A stretch of DNA of 64,000 bases from Clostridioides sp. ES-S-0010-02 (GTDB taxonomy: Bacteria > Bacillota > Clostridia > Peptostreptococcales > Peptostreptococcaceae), in contig CP067345.1 in assembly GCA_020641055.1 (NCBI GenBank), positions 202,001-266,000 on the forward strand, in the 5' to 3' direction. Shown piece after piece: positions 42,550-50,498 of the stretch. The notes under the pieces were generated by a model. The model saw nothing but the letters and a program-made list of their open reading frames with translations. It made no database searches and had not been told where the DNA came from. Position numbers and translations under genes: made by a program. Position 1 is the first letter of the stretch. Each line of letters starts with the position of its first letter.

Positions 42550-44902
42550 TATATTAATATTTGATGGTGCAATGGGAACAATGCTTCAACAAAAGGGGTT
42601 AAAAATAGGTGAAAATCCAGAAGTATTTGGTCTTCAAAATCCAGAAAAACTTATAGAGATACATACATCATATTTAGAAGCAGGATCAAATGTAATTCTT
42701 ACAAATACTTTTGGGTGTAATGAATTAAAATTAGATAGTGAATATACAGTAGAAAAAGTTATCGACAATGCTATTTTAGTGGCTAGAAAAGCTATAGAAA
42801 ATGTAGATAACACTAAACCTAGATATGTAGCACTAGATATTGGTCCTATAGGAGAAATGTTAGAGCCTATGGGAACTTTAAGCTTTGACAGAGCATATGA
42901 GATATTTAAAAGACAAGTATTACAGGGAGTTAAATCTGGAGCTGATGTAATAGTAATAGAGACTATGATGGATTTATATGAAGCTAAAGCAGCCGTTTTA
43001 GCGGCTAAAGAGAATTCTGACTTACCTGTTTTCTGTACTATGACATTTGATGAGAGTGGGAGAAGTTTTACTGGATGTATGCCAGAAAGTATGGTTGCCA
43101 CAATAGAAGGTCTGGGAGTTGATGCAATAGGAGTAAACTGTTCATTAGGTCCTAAACAGCTTTTGCCAATAGTCAAAAAAATTGTGTCAAGAGCTTCAAT
43201 ACCTGTAATGGTTCAAGCAAATGCAGGTTTACCAAATATAGTTGATGGAGAAGCTATCTATGATGTTGATGCAAAGGAATTTTTTGAGGGAGTCAAAAAA
43301 TTTGTTGAAGCTGGAGCAACTATAATAGGCGGGTGTTGTGGCACAAATCCAAGCTTTATAAAAGAAATATCTGAAAATATAAGTTCTGTTAAAAAGGGAA
43401 GTACCGAAAAGATTGATAAATGTGTAGTTTGTTCGCCCTCAAAATTTGTGGAAGTAGAATCACCTACAGTTGTCGGAGAAAGATTAAATCCAACTGGTAG
43501 AAAATCTTTACAAGAAGCTTTAAAAAATGAAAATTTAGATTATGCAATAAATTTGGGGTTGGAACAAGTAAGTGCTGGTGCACAAATATTAGGCGTGAAT
43601 GTTGGTTTGCCAGAAATAAATGAAAAGAAATTAATGCCAAAGTTGATAAAAGAGATTCAAGCAGTAGTAGATACACCATTACAAGTCGATTCTTCCAATG
43701 TAGAGGCTTTAGAACAAGGTCTTAGATATTATAATGGTAGAACAATTGTAAACTCTGTAAACGGCAAAGAAGAGTCCTTAGAAAGCATATTACCAATAGT
43801 TAAAAAGTATGGTGCATGTGTGGTTGGTCTTGCATTAGATGAAAAAGGTATACCTAAAAGAGCTGAGGAAAGATTTGAAATAGCAAAAAAAATAGTTGAT
43901 AGAGCAGTTTCTTATGGAATAAAACCAAAAGATATATTTATAGATTGTTTATCACTAACTGTTTCAGCACAACAAGAGGAAGCAATAGAAACTATAAGAG
44001 CCATAACAATGGTTAAGACATTAGGGGTAAAAACTATACTAGGTGTTTCAAATATTTCATTTGGACTTCCAAATAGAAAAGCACTTAATGCTTCTTTTTT
44101 AACGTTAGCTTTAGGAGCAGGGCTTGACTTAGCAATTATAAATCCAAACGAATATAGTATGATGGAGGCTATTAATTCTTTTAGAATCTTAAATAATACA
44201 GATAAAGGCTGCGTAGATTATATAAATCAATATAGTAATATGAATAATTCAAAACAGTCTGATTCCACTATTAAAGCTAATAAAGACTTATCACTAGATG
44301 TTTTAGTTGAAAGGGGATTAAAAGAAGAAGCCAAAAATGAAACGTTGAATCTTTTAAAAGAGAAGGATGAAAATTATATATTAGATAAAATTTTAATTCC
44401 AGCTCTTGATAGAGTAGGAAAGAAATATGATAGTGGAGACATCTTTTTACCACAACTTATTCAATCAGCAGAAACAGTGAAAACTGCACTAAATACAATA
44501 AAAGAAACCTTAATAAGTAGAAGTAGTGATAATGTATCTAAAGGAAAAATAATAGTTGCTACAGTAAAAGGAGATATTCATGATATTGGAAAAAATATAG
44601 TAAAAATAATGCTAGAGAATTATGGATATGAAGTTATAGACTTAGGAAAAGATGTTCCAATTGAGGAAGTAGTAGAGGTTGCTAAAAAAAGAGATATAAA
44701 GTTAGTAGGGTTAAGTGCACTTATGACTACAACTGTTCAAAGTATGAAAGATACAATTCAAGCATTAAGAGATAATGAAATAAATGCAAAAGTATTTGTA
44801 GGTGGTGCTGTTTTGACAGAAGAATATGCTGAGGAAATGGGAGCTGACTATTATTCAAAGGATGCAAAATCTGCTGTTGAGATAGCAAAGCTAAATTTTT
44901 AG
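42521..44902 (+). CDS. metH: Cobalamin-dependent methionine synthase without activation domain
   Basis: 793 residues from GTG 42521, chosen for AAAGGAG nine bases upstream and the typical start EIRQYLKDNILIFDGAMGTMLQ; earlier in-frame codons back to 42467 overlap the previous gene. Domains: homocysteine methyltransferase (1-300) with zinc cysteines in GVNCSLG and GGCCGT; methyltetrahydrofolate pterin-binding domain (about 325-580, from VVGERLNPTGRKS); cobalamin cap and binding domain (about 600-793) with GDIHDIGKN, His687 being the axial ligand. The activation domain is a separate gene upstream, a split form. A terminator follows at 45049-45092. Confidence 0.95.
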   Translation: MEIRQYLKDNILIFDGAMGTMLQQKGLKIGENPEVFGLQNPEKLIEIHTSYLEAGSNVILTNTFGCNELKLDSEYTVEKVIDNAILVARKAIENVDNTKPRYVALDIGPIGEMLEPMGTLSFDRAYEIFKRQVLQGVKSGADVIVIETMMDLYEAKAAVLAAKENSDLPVFCTMTFDESGRSFTGCMPESMVATIEGLGVDAIGVNCSLGPKQLLPIVKKIVSRASIPVMVQANAGLPNIVDGEAIYDVDAKEFFEGVKKFVEAGATIIGGCCGTNPSFIKEISENISSVKKGSTEKIDKCVVCSPSKFVEVESPTVVGERLNPTGRKSLQEALKNENLDYAINLGLEQVSAGAQILGVNVGLPEINEKKLMPKLIKEIQAVVDTPLQVDSSNVEALEQGLRYYNGRTIVNSVNGKEESLESILPIVKKYGACVVGLALDEKGIPKRAEERFEIAKKIVDRAVSYGIKPKDIFIDCLSLTVSAQQEEAIETIRAITMVKTLGVKTILGVSNISFGLPNRKALNASFLTLALGAGLDLAIINPNEYSMMEAINSFRILNNTDKGCVDYINQYSNMNNSKQSDSTIKANKDLSLDVLVERGLKEEAKNETLNLLKEKDENYILDKILIPALDRVGKKYDSGDIFLPQLIQSAETVKTALNTIKETLISRSSDNVSKGKIIVATVKGDIHDIGKNIVKIMLENYGYEVIDLGKDVPIEEVVEVAKKRDIKLVGLSALMTTTVQSMKDTIQALRDNEINAKVFVGGAVLTEEYAEEMGADYYSKDAKSAVEIAKLNF

Positions 44903-45048
44903 CATGTAAATCGAAATAAAGGTTTTACTAAATAGGATATTTTATATATAATATAAATATAAGTTTTAGAAACTTATGTCCAAAATAATAGGAATTAATC
45001 TATAATAATGAGATTAATTAATATAAAAAAATATTTATCATCAACATT

Positions 45049-45092
45049 AAAAAGGGCTGGGAAGTCTGGTATAACTTCCGTCAGCCCTTTTT
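45049..45092. terminator. Bidirectional terminator
   Basis: AAAAAGGGCTG pairs with CAGCCCTTTTT, with GAAGT/ACTTC pairing inside; it separates convergent metH and the aminopeptidase gene. Confidence 0.85.
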
Positions 45093-45105
45093 AGTATAAA
45101 AACAC

Positions 45106-46335
45106 TTAAAAAGCCCAATTGCCATCTTTAAAAATCTGTATATGTTTTCCATCATGAGTTTCTCCGACAATATCCATATCTGAAGAACCAACCATAAAGT
45201 CAACATGTGTTAGACTATCATTTACTCCATACTCATCTAATTCTTCATCTTTCAAATCATTTCCACCATCTAAGCAAGTCTTATATGCAGAACCAATTGC
45301 AAAGTGGCAAGAAGCATTTTCATCATATAAAGTATTATAAAAAATAATATTTGTATCAGATATTGGAGAGTTATATGGAACAAGAGCAACCTCTCCTAGA
45401 TAATGAGAACCCTCATCTGTTTCAATAAGTTTCTTTAATGTTTCTAGTCCCTTTTCAGCAGAGAAATCTACTATTTTACCATCTTTGAAAGTCAAAGAGA
45501 AATTATCAATTATATTTCCTCCATAAACAAGGGGTTTAGTGCTGTATACAGTTCCATTGACCTTAAACTTGTGTGGCATTCCAAAAATCTCTTCAGTTGG
45601 AATGTTAGGATTAAAACTTACTCCGTTAGGGTCTTTAGATGCTCCACTTAACCAAATATGACCTTTTGGTAAATCTAAAGTTAAATCAGTTTTTGAAGAT
45701 TTATACTTTAAAGTTTTAAAATTACTTTCATTTAAAAAATCCATTTTAGACTTTAGATTTTCATTATGTTCTTTCCATGCTTTTATAGGGTCTTGTCCAT
45801 CAACTCTTGAACACTTAAATATGGCATCCCATAATTTATCTATTGCTTCATCTTCTGATAAACTTGGAAATACTTTTTTTGCCCAATCTTTTGTTGGTAC
45901 AGAAACTATACTCCATTTACATTTATCTGTTAGCGTATAAGAACGCCACTCTTTTAAAGCCTTTCCAGAAGCTTTTTGAAAGTTAGCAACTTTCTCAGGG
46001 TCAACATCTTTTAATAAATCAGGGTTTTGAGCATATACTGATAAAAATGCTCCACCTTCTTTAGCTATATCTACATATTGATCTGCTGTCCATTTTGGAA
46101 ACTCATGAAATGCTTCGTTTGGAGCATATAAATATTTAATGAGAGTACTTTCTTCATCAGACCATTCTATATATACATTTTTAGCTCCACATTTATATGC
46201 TTCCCTCAGTGCATTTCTTGCAAAATCAGCACATTCGATTGGTGATTTTATAAGTAAAGTTTGATCTGGCTGTATGTTAACTCCGACCTTAATTGCTAAC
46301 TCAGCATATTTTTCTAAATTTTTATTGAAATCCAT
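45106..46335 (-). CDS. M29-family aminopeptidase (AmpS type)
   Basis: 409 residues, full length for the family. Recognisable parts are the N-terminal domain (LEKYAELAIKVGVNIQPDQTLLIKSPIECADFARNALREAYKCGAKNVY) and the metal-binding C-terminal part (DEGSHYLGEVALVPYNSPIS, ENASCHFAIGSAYKTCLDGG, SLTHVDFMVGSSDMDIVGE), whose Glu, His and Asp residues bind two metals. It is a cytosolic peptidase releasing N-terminal residues. AGGAGG precedes the ATG on the minus strand. Transcribed alone. Confidence 0.92.
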   Translation of the reverse strand: MDFNKNLEKYAELAIKVGVNIQPDQTLLIKSPIECADFARNALREAYKCGAKNVYIEWSDEESTLIKYLYAPNEAFHEFPKWTADQYVDIAKEGGAFLSVYAQNPDLLKDVDPEKVANFQKASGKALKEWRSYTLTDKCKWSIVSVPTKDWAKKVFPSLSEDEAIDKLWDAIFKCSRVDGQDPIKAWKEHNENLKSKMDFLNESNFKTLKYKSSKTDLTLDLPKGHIWLSGASKDPNGVSFNPNIPTEEIFGMPHKFKVNGTVYSTKPLVYGGNIIDNFSLTFKDGKIVDFSAEKGLETLKKLIETDEGSHYLGEVALVPYNSPISDTNIIFYNTLYDENASCHFAIGSAYKTCLDGGNDLKDEELDEYGVNDSLTHVDFMVGSSDMDIVGETHDGKHIQIFKDGNWAF

Positions 46336-46703
46336 ATCTATCCTCCTGTATTTTTAACATTAAATAACTTATAAATATTATATCATTACTTAGATTTTGG
46401 GTCATATTTAAAATATTTATACTTAATAGACTGAGAAATAAAAAATATGTATTTTAATTAAAATAGATTGTTTAGATATATAATTGTAACTAAGACGTTA
46501 TTTTTTGTTGATAATAGTATTAAAGTAGAAATAAAAATACTTTTTTAGTGAAAGGCTATACAAGAATACCGAAAAAAACTTATAATATAATAATGAGATA
46601 GATATTTATAATGAAATAAAAAATTTTCTGGCAAAGCTTATATATGTTTAAATATAGTAGTTTTATATATTATGAACAGAAGATTTCAGTTAGGAGGGCA
46701 TAA
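46336..46703. other. Divergent promoter region
   Basis: This 368-bp AT-rich stretch lies between the aminopeptidase (minus) and nitroreductase (plus) genes. Several TATAAT-like boxes (for example near 46580-46590) are present, but no clear gene, repeat or riboswitch. Confidence 0.5.
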
Positions 46704-47621
46704 ATGGAGCTTTATGAAGCCATTTTTTATAGAAAATCTGTAAGAAATTTTTCCAGTACAAAACTAAAAAAGCCATTAATGGAAGAAATAAAAAGAAGTT
46801 GTAAAAATTTAGAATACTTAAATGAAGATTTAAATATTAAAGCACATGTTGTTGATAGAGGTCATATAATACACTTTTTAATGGGGAAAGAGTGTAAAGT
46901 AAAAGCACCTCATTATATAGTAGTCACATCAGATAAGGGAAAAGACTATTTACAAAATATAGGTTTTGCTACTGAAGGTATAGTATTACGTCTTACAACA
47001 TTAGGAGTAGCTACTTGTTGGCTGGAGTCCACATTAAAAAGAGAAGATATCTTGGAATTTGTAGATATTGGAAACAAAGACCCAAGAGAAGATGAAGAAG
47101 ACGATTTAGATTATTTAGCTGGAATAAAAACAGAAGAAGAAGATGAAAACAAAATAGAAAATCCATATATAATAATAGCTTTTGGATATCCGGCAAAAAA
47201 TGAAGATTTATTTAGGACAAGATATGCTAGACCTGATAGAAAACCAGTAAAAGATATTATAAATAAAATAAATAGAAATAGAAAATGGAAAGAAATATTA
47301 GAATTTACAAGAAGAGCTCCATCTGTGAAAAACTCTCAACCTTGGTATTTTCACAAAGATGAACGAGGTCTTCATCTATTTGAAAAGAAACCTAAGAAAC
47401 ATTGTGAATATATGAATAAGGTTAGCTTAGGTGTAGGTTTAAGACATTTTGATATAGCATGTATAAAAAATAAAATAGATGTTTCATATGAAAAACTTCC
47501 TATAAAGAATAAAATAGGAAAATCATATTTTATAACTGTAGTTGAACATGTAAAACCAGAAGAAGAAGAAACTCAAGATGAAAATTTAAGTTTGGAAAAA
47601 GAAGAATCACAAAATGAATAA
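46704..47621 (+). CDS. Nitroreductase-family protein (TM1586 type) with acidic insert
   Basis: 305 residues. It begins with ELYEAIFYRKSVRNFSSTKLKK, the FMN-binding start of nitroreductases, continues with GFATEGIVLRLTTLGVATCWLEST, and ends with the second half RRAPSVKNSQPWYFHKDERG, as in the duplicated putative TM nitroreductase group. An acidic insert lies at about 130-148 (DPREDEEDDLDYL...EEEDEN) and a glutamate-rich tail ends the protein. AGGAGGG precedes the ATG. The DUF1847 gene starts 23 bp downstream, so the pair forms an operon. The substrate is unknown. Confidence 0.85.
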   Translation: MELYEAIFYRKSVRNFSSTKLKKPLMEEIKRSCKNLEYLNEDLNIKAHVVDRGHIIHFLMGKECKVKAPHYIVVTSDKGKDYLQNIGFATEGIVLRLTTLGVATCWLESTLKREDILEFVDIGNKDPREDEEDDLDYLAGIKTEEEDENKIENPYIIIAFGYPAKNEDLFRTRYARPDRKPVKDIINKINRNRKWKEILEFTRRAPSVKNSQPWYFHKDERGLHLFEKKPKKHCEYMNKVSLGVGLRHFDIACIKNKIDVSYEKLPIKNKIGKSYFITVVEHVKPEEEETQDENLSLEKEESQNE

Positions 47622-47644
47622 AATTTTGAGAGGGGATAGTAGAC

Positions 47645-48280
47645 ATGTATAAGTGTGGGAAATGTAATCTTAGAGGCTGCTCAGATGGAGATATGGATAA
47701 GCTAATGAAGATATGCCCAACTAGGGAAGTTGAGTTACAAGAAAAAGCAAAAAAACTTTATGAAGAGGAAGAAAATAGAAAAATAGCTTATAATGCTGGA
47801 TTAATTGAAACAGAGGGATACTGTCAATATACTAGGTTAAAAGAGATTATAGAGTTTGCTAAAAAATGTGACTATAAAAAAATTGGTATAGCATTTTGTA
47901 TTGGTTTAAAAAGAGAAATGCAAACAGTACAAAAGGTATTTGAACATCATGGATTTGAAGTGTTTTCTGTTATATGTAAAAATGGAGCGATTCCTAAGAC
48001 TACAGTTGGATTGAAGCCATCACAAACAATATCAAAATGTAAAGATGAAATAATGTGTAATCCAATAGGGCAAGCTTTATTTTTAAATGAGGCTAAAGTT
48101 GACCTTAATATAATTCTTGGATTATGTGTTGGTCATGATACATTAGCCATGAAATATATGGAAGCTCCTATAACAACTCTAATTGTCAAAGATAGAGTAA
48201 CTGGGCATAATCCAGCTGCTGCTATATATAATGCAGAGTCTTATTTTGAAAAAAAATTATTTGATAAAGATGAAGAATAA
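47645..48280 (+). CDS. DUF1847 metal-binding protein
   Basis: 211 residues. The cysteine-rich N-terminus (MYKCGKCNLRGCSDGD..MKICPT) and later cysteines (AFCIGLKREMQ, VICKNGAIPK, CKDEIMCNPIGQA, GLCVGHDTL) are the signature of DUF1847, a predicted metal- or FeS-binding family in anaerobes. It follows the nitroreductase-like gene directly, suggesting a redox partnership. Function is not known for any member that I can name. The promoter of the pyrF operon begins 13 bp downstream. Confidence 0.85.
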   Translation: MYKCGKCNLRGCSDGDMDKLMKICPTREVELQEKAKKLYEEEENRKIAYNAGLIETEGYCQYTRLKEIIEFAKKCDYKKIGIAFCIGLKREMQTVQKVFEHHGFEVFSVICKNGAIPKTTVGLKPSQTISKCKDEIMCNPIGQALFLNEAKVDLNIILGLCVGHDTLAMKYMEAPITTLIVKDRVTGHNPAAAIYNAESYFEKKLFDKDEE

Positions 48281-48292
48281 TTCAAAGACTTA

Positions 48293-48321
48293 TTGACATA
48301 AAAAGCAATTAGTGGTTTAAT
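48293..48321 (+). promoter_or_regulatory. Promoter of the pyrF-carAB operon
   Basis: TTGACA (48293-48298), 17-base spacer, TTTAAT (48316-48321); start predicted near 48328, upstream of both attenuators. Confidence 0.6.
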
Positions 48322-48400
48322 TATAAAAAAGATGAAACTTTAAAATATCCTTAAGATACATAAAGTTATATAAATAAAGAAAAAATATTATGACTAAATT

Positions 48401-48479
48401 CCTTAAACTAGTCCAGAGAGACTAAAGGGTTATAGATAGTGTTAATATATAACCTCTAGTAAATCACCTAGAGGTTTTT
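48401..48479 (+). promoter_or_regulatory. PyrR-dependent attenuator 1
   Basis: The PyrR-binding loop AGTCCAGAGAGACT sits in a CCTT/AAGG-closed hairpin (48401-48429). GGGTTATA can pair with TATAACCT as antiterminator, which excludes the terminator AACCTCTAG/CTAGAGGTT (48451-48476, then TTTTT). UMP-loaded PyrR would favour termination. Confidence 0.85.
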
Positions 48480-48515
48480 GATGAGTATAAAATAAAAAAT
48501 TTAAATATAATAAAG

Positions 48516-48624
48516 TCTTTTAAACTAGTCCAGAGAGACTGGGAAAGATATCTCATAGCTAATTAATATCAAAGTTATGTATAGATAAAATCCTTGTGCC
48601 TCTTTTGGTGTAAGGATTTTTTTA
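48516..48624 (+). promoter_or_regulatory. PyrR-dependent attenuator 2
   Basis: A second identical AGTCCAGAGAGACT loop (48527-48540) in a TCTTT/AAAGA-closed hairpin is followed by the terminator AAAATCCTT/AAGGATTTT (48587-48620, extended by G-T pairs inside) and a T-run. Two tandem units give steeper control. Confidence 0.85.
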
Positions 48625-48660
48625 TGAGGATTTAGGCTTTATTAAAAAGGAGATATAAAA

Positions 48661-49377
48661 ATGATAAATGGTAAAGAGAAGCTAATAGTTGCAATTGATA
48701 CTGACGAATTTGATAAAGCTAAAGAACTAATAGACAAATTGGAAGATAGTGTAGATATATTTAAAGTAGGACTAGAACAATATGTGGCTACAAAAGGAAA
48801 GACAATAGACTATTTAAAAGAAAAAGGTAAAAAAATATTTCTAGACCTTAAATTCCATGATATTCCAAATACTATGAAAAGTGCAGTAAGAGCTGCAGTA
48901 AGAGATAATGTTTGGTTAATGACAATTCATGTATCAGATATGGAAGGGATGAGACAATGTGCACTAGTTGCTAAAGAAGAAGCAGAGAGATTAAATATAG
49001 AAAAACCTTTGGTGGTTGGAGTAACAGTTTTAACTTCATTAAGCAACCAAGACTTACAAGATATAGGATGTAATATGACAACAGAAGAATTGGCTATAAA
49101 GAGAGCTAAATTAGCAAAAGAATCAGGAATAGATGGAGTTGTTTGCTCAGCTCAAGAAGTAGATAAGATAGTAGAGGCATGTGGAACTGATTTTATAACA
49201 GTTTGCCCAGGGATAAGACCTAAGTCAGCAGAAGTTGGAGACCAAAAAAGAGTTGTTACTCCATCAGATGCAATAAAAAGAGGAGCTCATTATTTAGTTG
49301 TTGGAAGACCTATAACAAAAGCAGAAAGTCCAAGAGAATCAGCTATTAATATTGTAAAAGAAATAGAAAATGCTTAG
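48661..49377 (+). CDS. pyrF: Orotidine-5'-phosphate decarboxylase
   Basis: 238 residues, normal length of the bacterial TIM-barrel enzyme. The catalytic tetrad is in IFLDLKFHDIPNTMKSAV (DxKxxD), and the phosphate site is near VCPGIRP and LVVGRPI. It converts OMP to UMP, the last step of de novo pyrimidine synthesis. AAAAGGAGAT precedes the ATG. It is the first gene after two PyrR attenuators, with carA 25 bp downstream; the other pyrimidine genes are outside the window. Confidence 0.96.
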   Translation: MINGKEKLIVAIDTDEFDKAKELIDKLEDSVDIFKVGLEQYVATKGKTIDYLKEKGKKIFLDLKFHDIPNTMKSAVRAAVRDNVWLMTIHVSDMEGMRQCALVAKEEAERLNIEKPLVVGVTVLTSLSNQDLQDIGCNMTTEELAIKRAKLAKESGIDGVVCSAQEVDKIVEACGTDFITVCPGIRPKSAEVGDQKRVVTPSDAIKRGAHYLVVGRPITKAESPRESAINIVKEIENA

Positions 49378-49402
49378 ATAAAACATTTGGGAGGTAGCTT
49401 AT

Positions 49403-50446
49403 ATGAAGGGGAAATTAATTTTAGAAGATGGAACAGTATTTGAAGGAAAAGCATTTGGATATTTAAAGGAAGCTGTTGGTGAAGTTGTGTTTAATACTTC
49501 AATGGCAGGATATGGTGAACTACTGACAGATGCAACTTATTATGGACAAATAGTGACAATGACATATCCACTTATAGGGAACTATGGAATAAATTTAGAA
49601 GATGTTGAATCAAATAAAGTACAAGTAAAAGGACTTATAGTAAGAGAAAAAAGTGACAACCCAAATAATTTTAGATGTGAAATGGATATAGACACATATC
49701 TAAAGCAAAACAAAGTAATTGGACTTGAAGGAATAGATACAAGAGCATTGACTAAGATTATTAGAAATAATGGAACAAAAAAAGGTATTATAACTTTAGA
49801 AAATGTATCATTACAAGAAATTCAGTCTAAATTAACAGAGTGTTGTAATAAAGATTCTGTTAAAAGTGTTACAAGAAAAGAAATTGAAAATATTAAAGGG
49901 ACTGGTGTTAAAGTCGTAGTTGTAGACTTTGGTGTTAAAAATAGTATATTAGACTCACTGAAAGCTTGTAACTGTGACATAATGGTAGTACCAGCAATGA
50001 CTACTTCAGAAGAAATTTTAAATATAAACCCTGACTTGATATTATTATCTAATGGACCAGGTAATCCAGAAGATATAAATGATATAGTTGAAAATATAAA
50101 GAAATTAGTAGGCAAAAAACCACTAGCAGGAATCGGTTTAGGACATCAAATTTTGGCATTAGCATTAGGTGGAAAAACTTCAAAACTTGCATTTGGACAT
50201 AGAGGAGGAAATCATCCAGTTAAATGTTTAGAAACAGGAAAAGTATTTATAACTTCTCAAAATCACGGATACAATGTTTCAGAAATGCCAGAAGATACAG
50301 AGATAACTCATGTAAATTTAAATGACAATACTATAGAAGGAATGAGACATAAGGAATTACCAATATATAGTGTTCAGTACATTCCAGAATACACAACAAA
50401 AGAAGATTTAGATTGTATATTTAATAAATTCTTAGCATTAATATAG
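49403..50446 (+). CDS. carA: Carbamoyl-phosphate synthase small subunit, glutaminase site lost (copy 1)
   Basis: 347 residues. The N-terminal CarA domain is intact (KLILEDGTVFEGKAFGYLKEAVGEVVFNTSMAGYGELLTD). The class I glutaminase domain is damaged at the active site: the nucleophile position in GIGLGHQ is Gly245 instead of Cys, and the catalytic His position in VQYIPE is Ile327, while Glu329 remains. The copy at 53963 has Cys245 and His327. Glutamine hydrolysis by this subunit is therefore not expected; it may support ammonia-dependent synthesis or only assemble with CarB. It lies between pyrF and carB under PyrR control. GGGAGG precedes the ATG. Confidence 0.93.
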   Translation: MKGKLILEDGTVFEGKAFGYLKEAVGEVVFNTSMAGYGELLTDATYYGQIVTMTYPLIGNYGINLEDVESNKVQVKGLIVREKSDNPNNFRCEMDIDTYLKQNKVIGLEGIDTRALTKIIRNNGTKKGIITLENVSLQEIQSKLTECCNKDSVKSVTRKEIENIKGTGVKVVVVDFGVKNSILDSLKACNCDIMVVPAMTTSEEILNINPDLILLSNGPGNPEDINDIVENIKKLVGKKPLAGIGLGHQILALALGGKTSKLAFGHRGGNHPVKCLETGKVFITSQNHGYNVSEMPEDTEITHVNLNDNTIEGMRHKELPIYSVQYIPEYTTKEDLDCIFNKFLALI

Positions 50447-50498
50447 ATTTAGTATTATTTACAGATAGTAAAAACCATTTAGATAAGGAGAAAAATTT

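Noticed and set aside
42634-43176. 180-codon open frame on the minus strand inside metH
   Set aside because: It lies wholly opposite a strongly conserved gene, has no ribosome binding site and codes a Ser/Ile-rich sequence typical of antisense frames.
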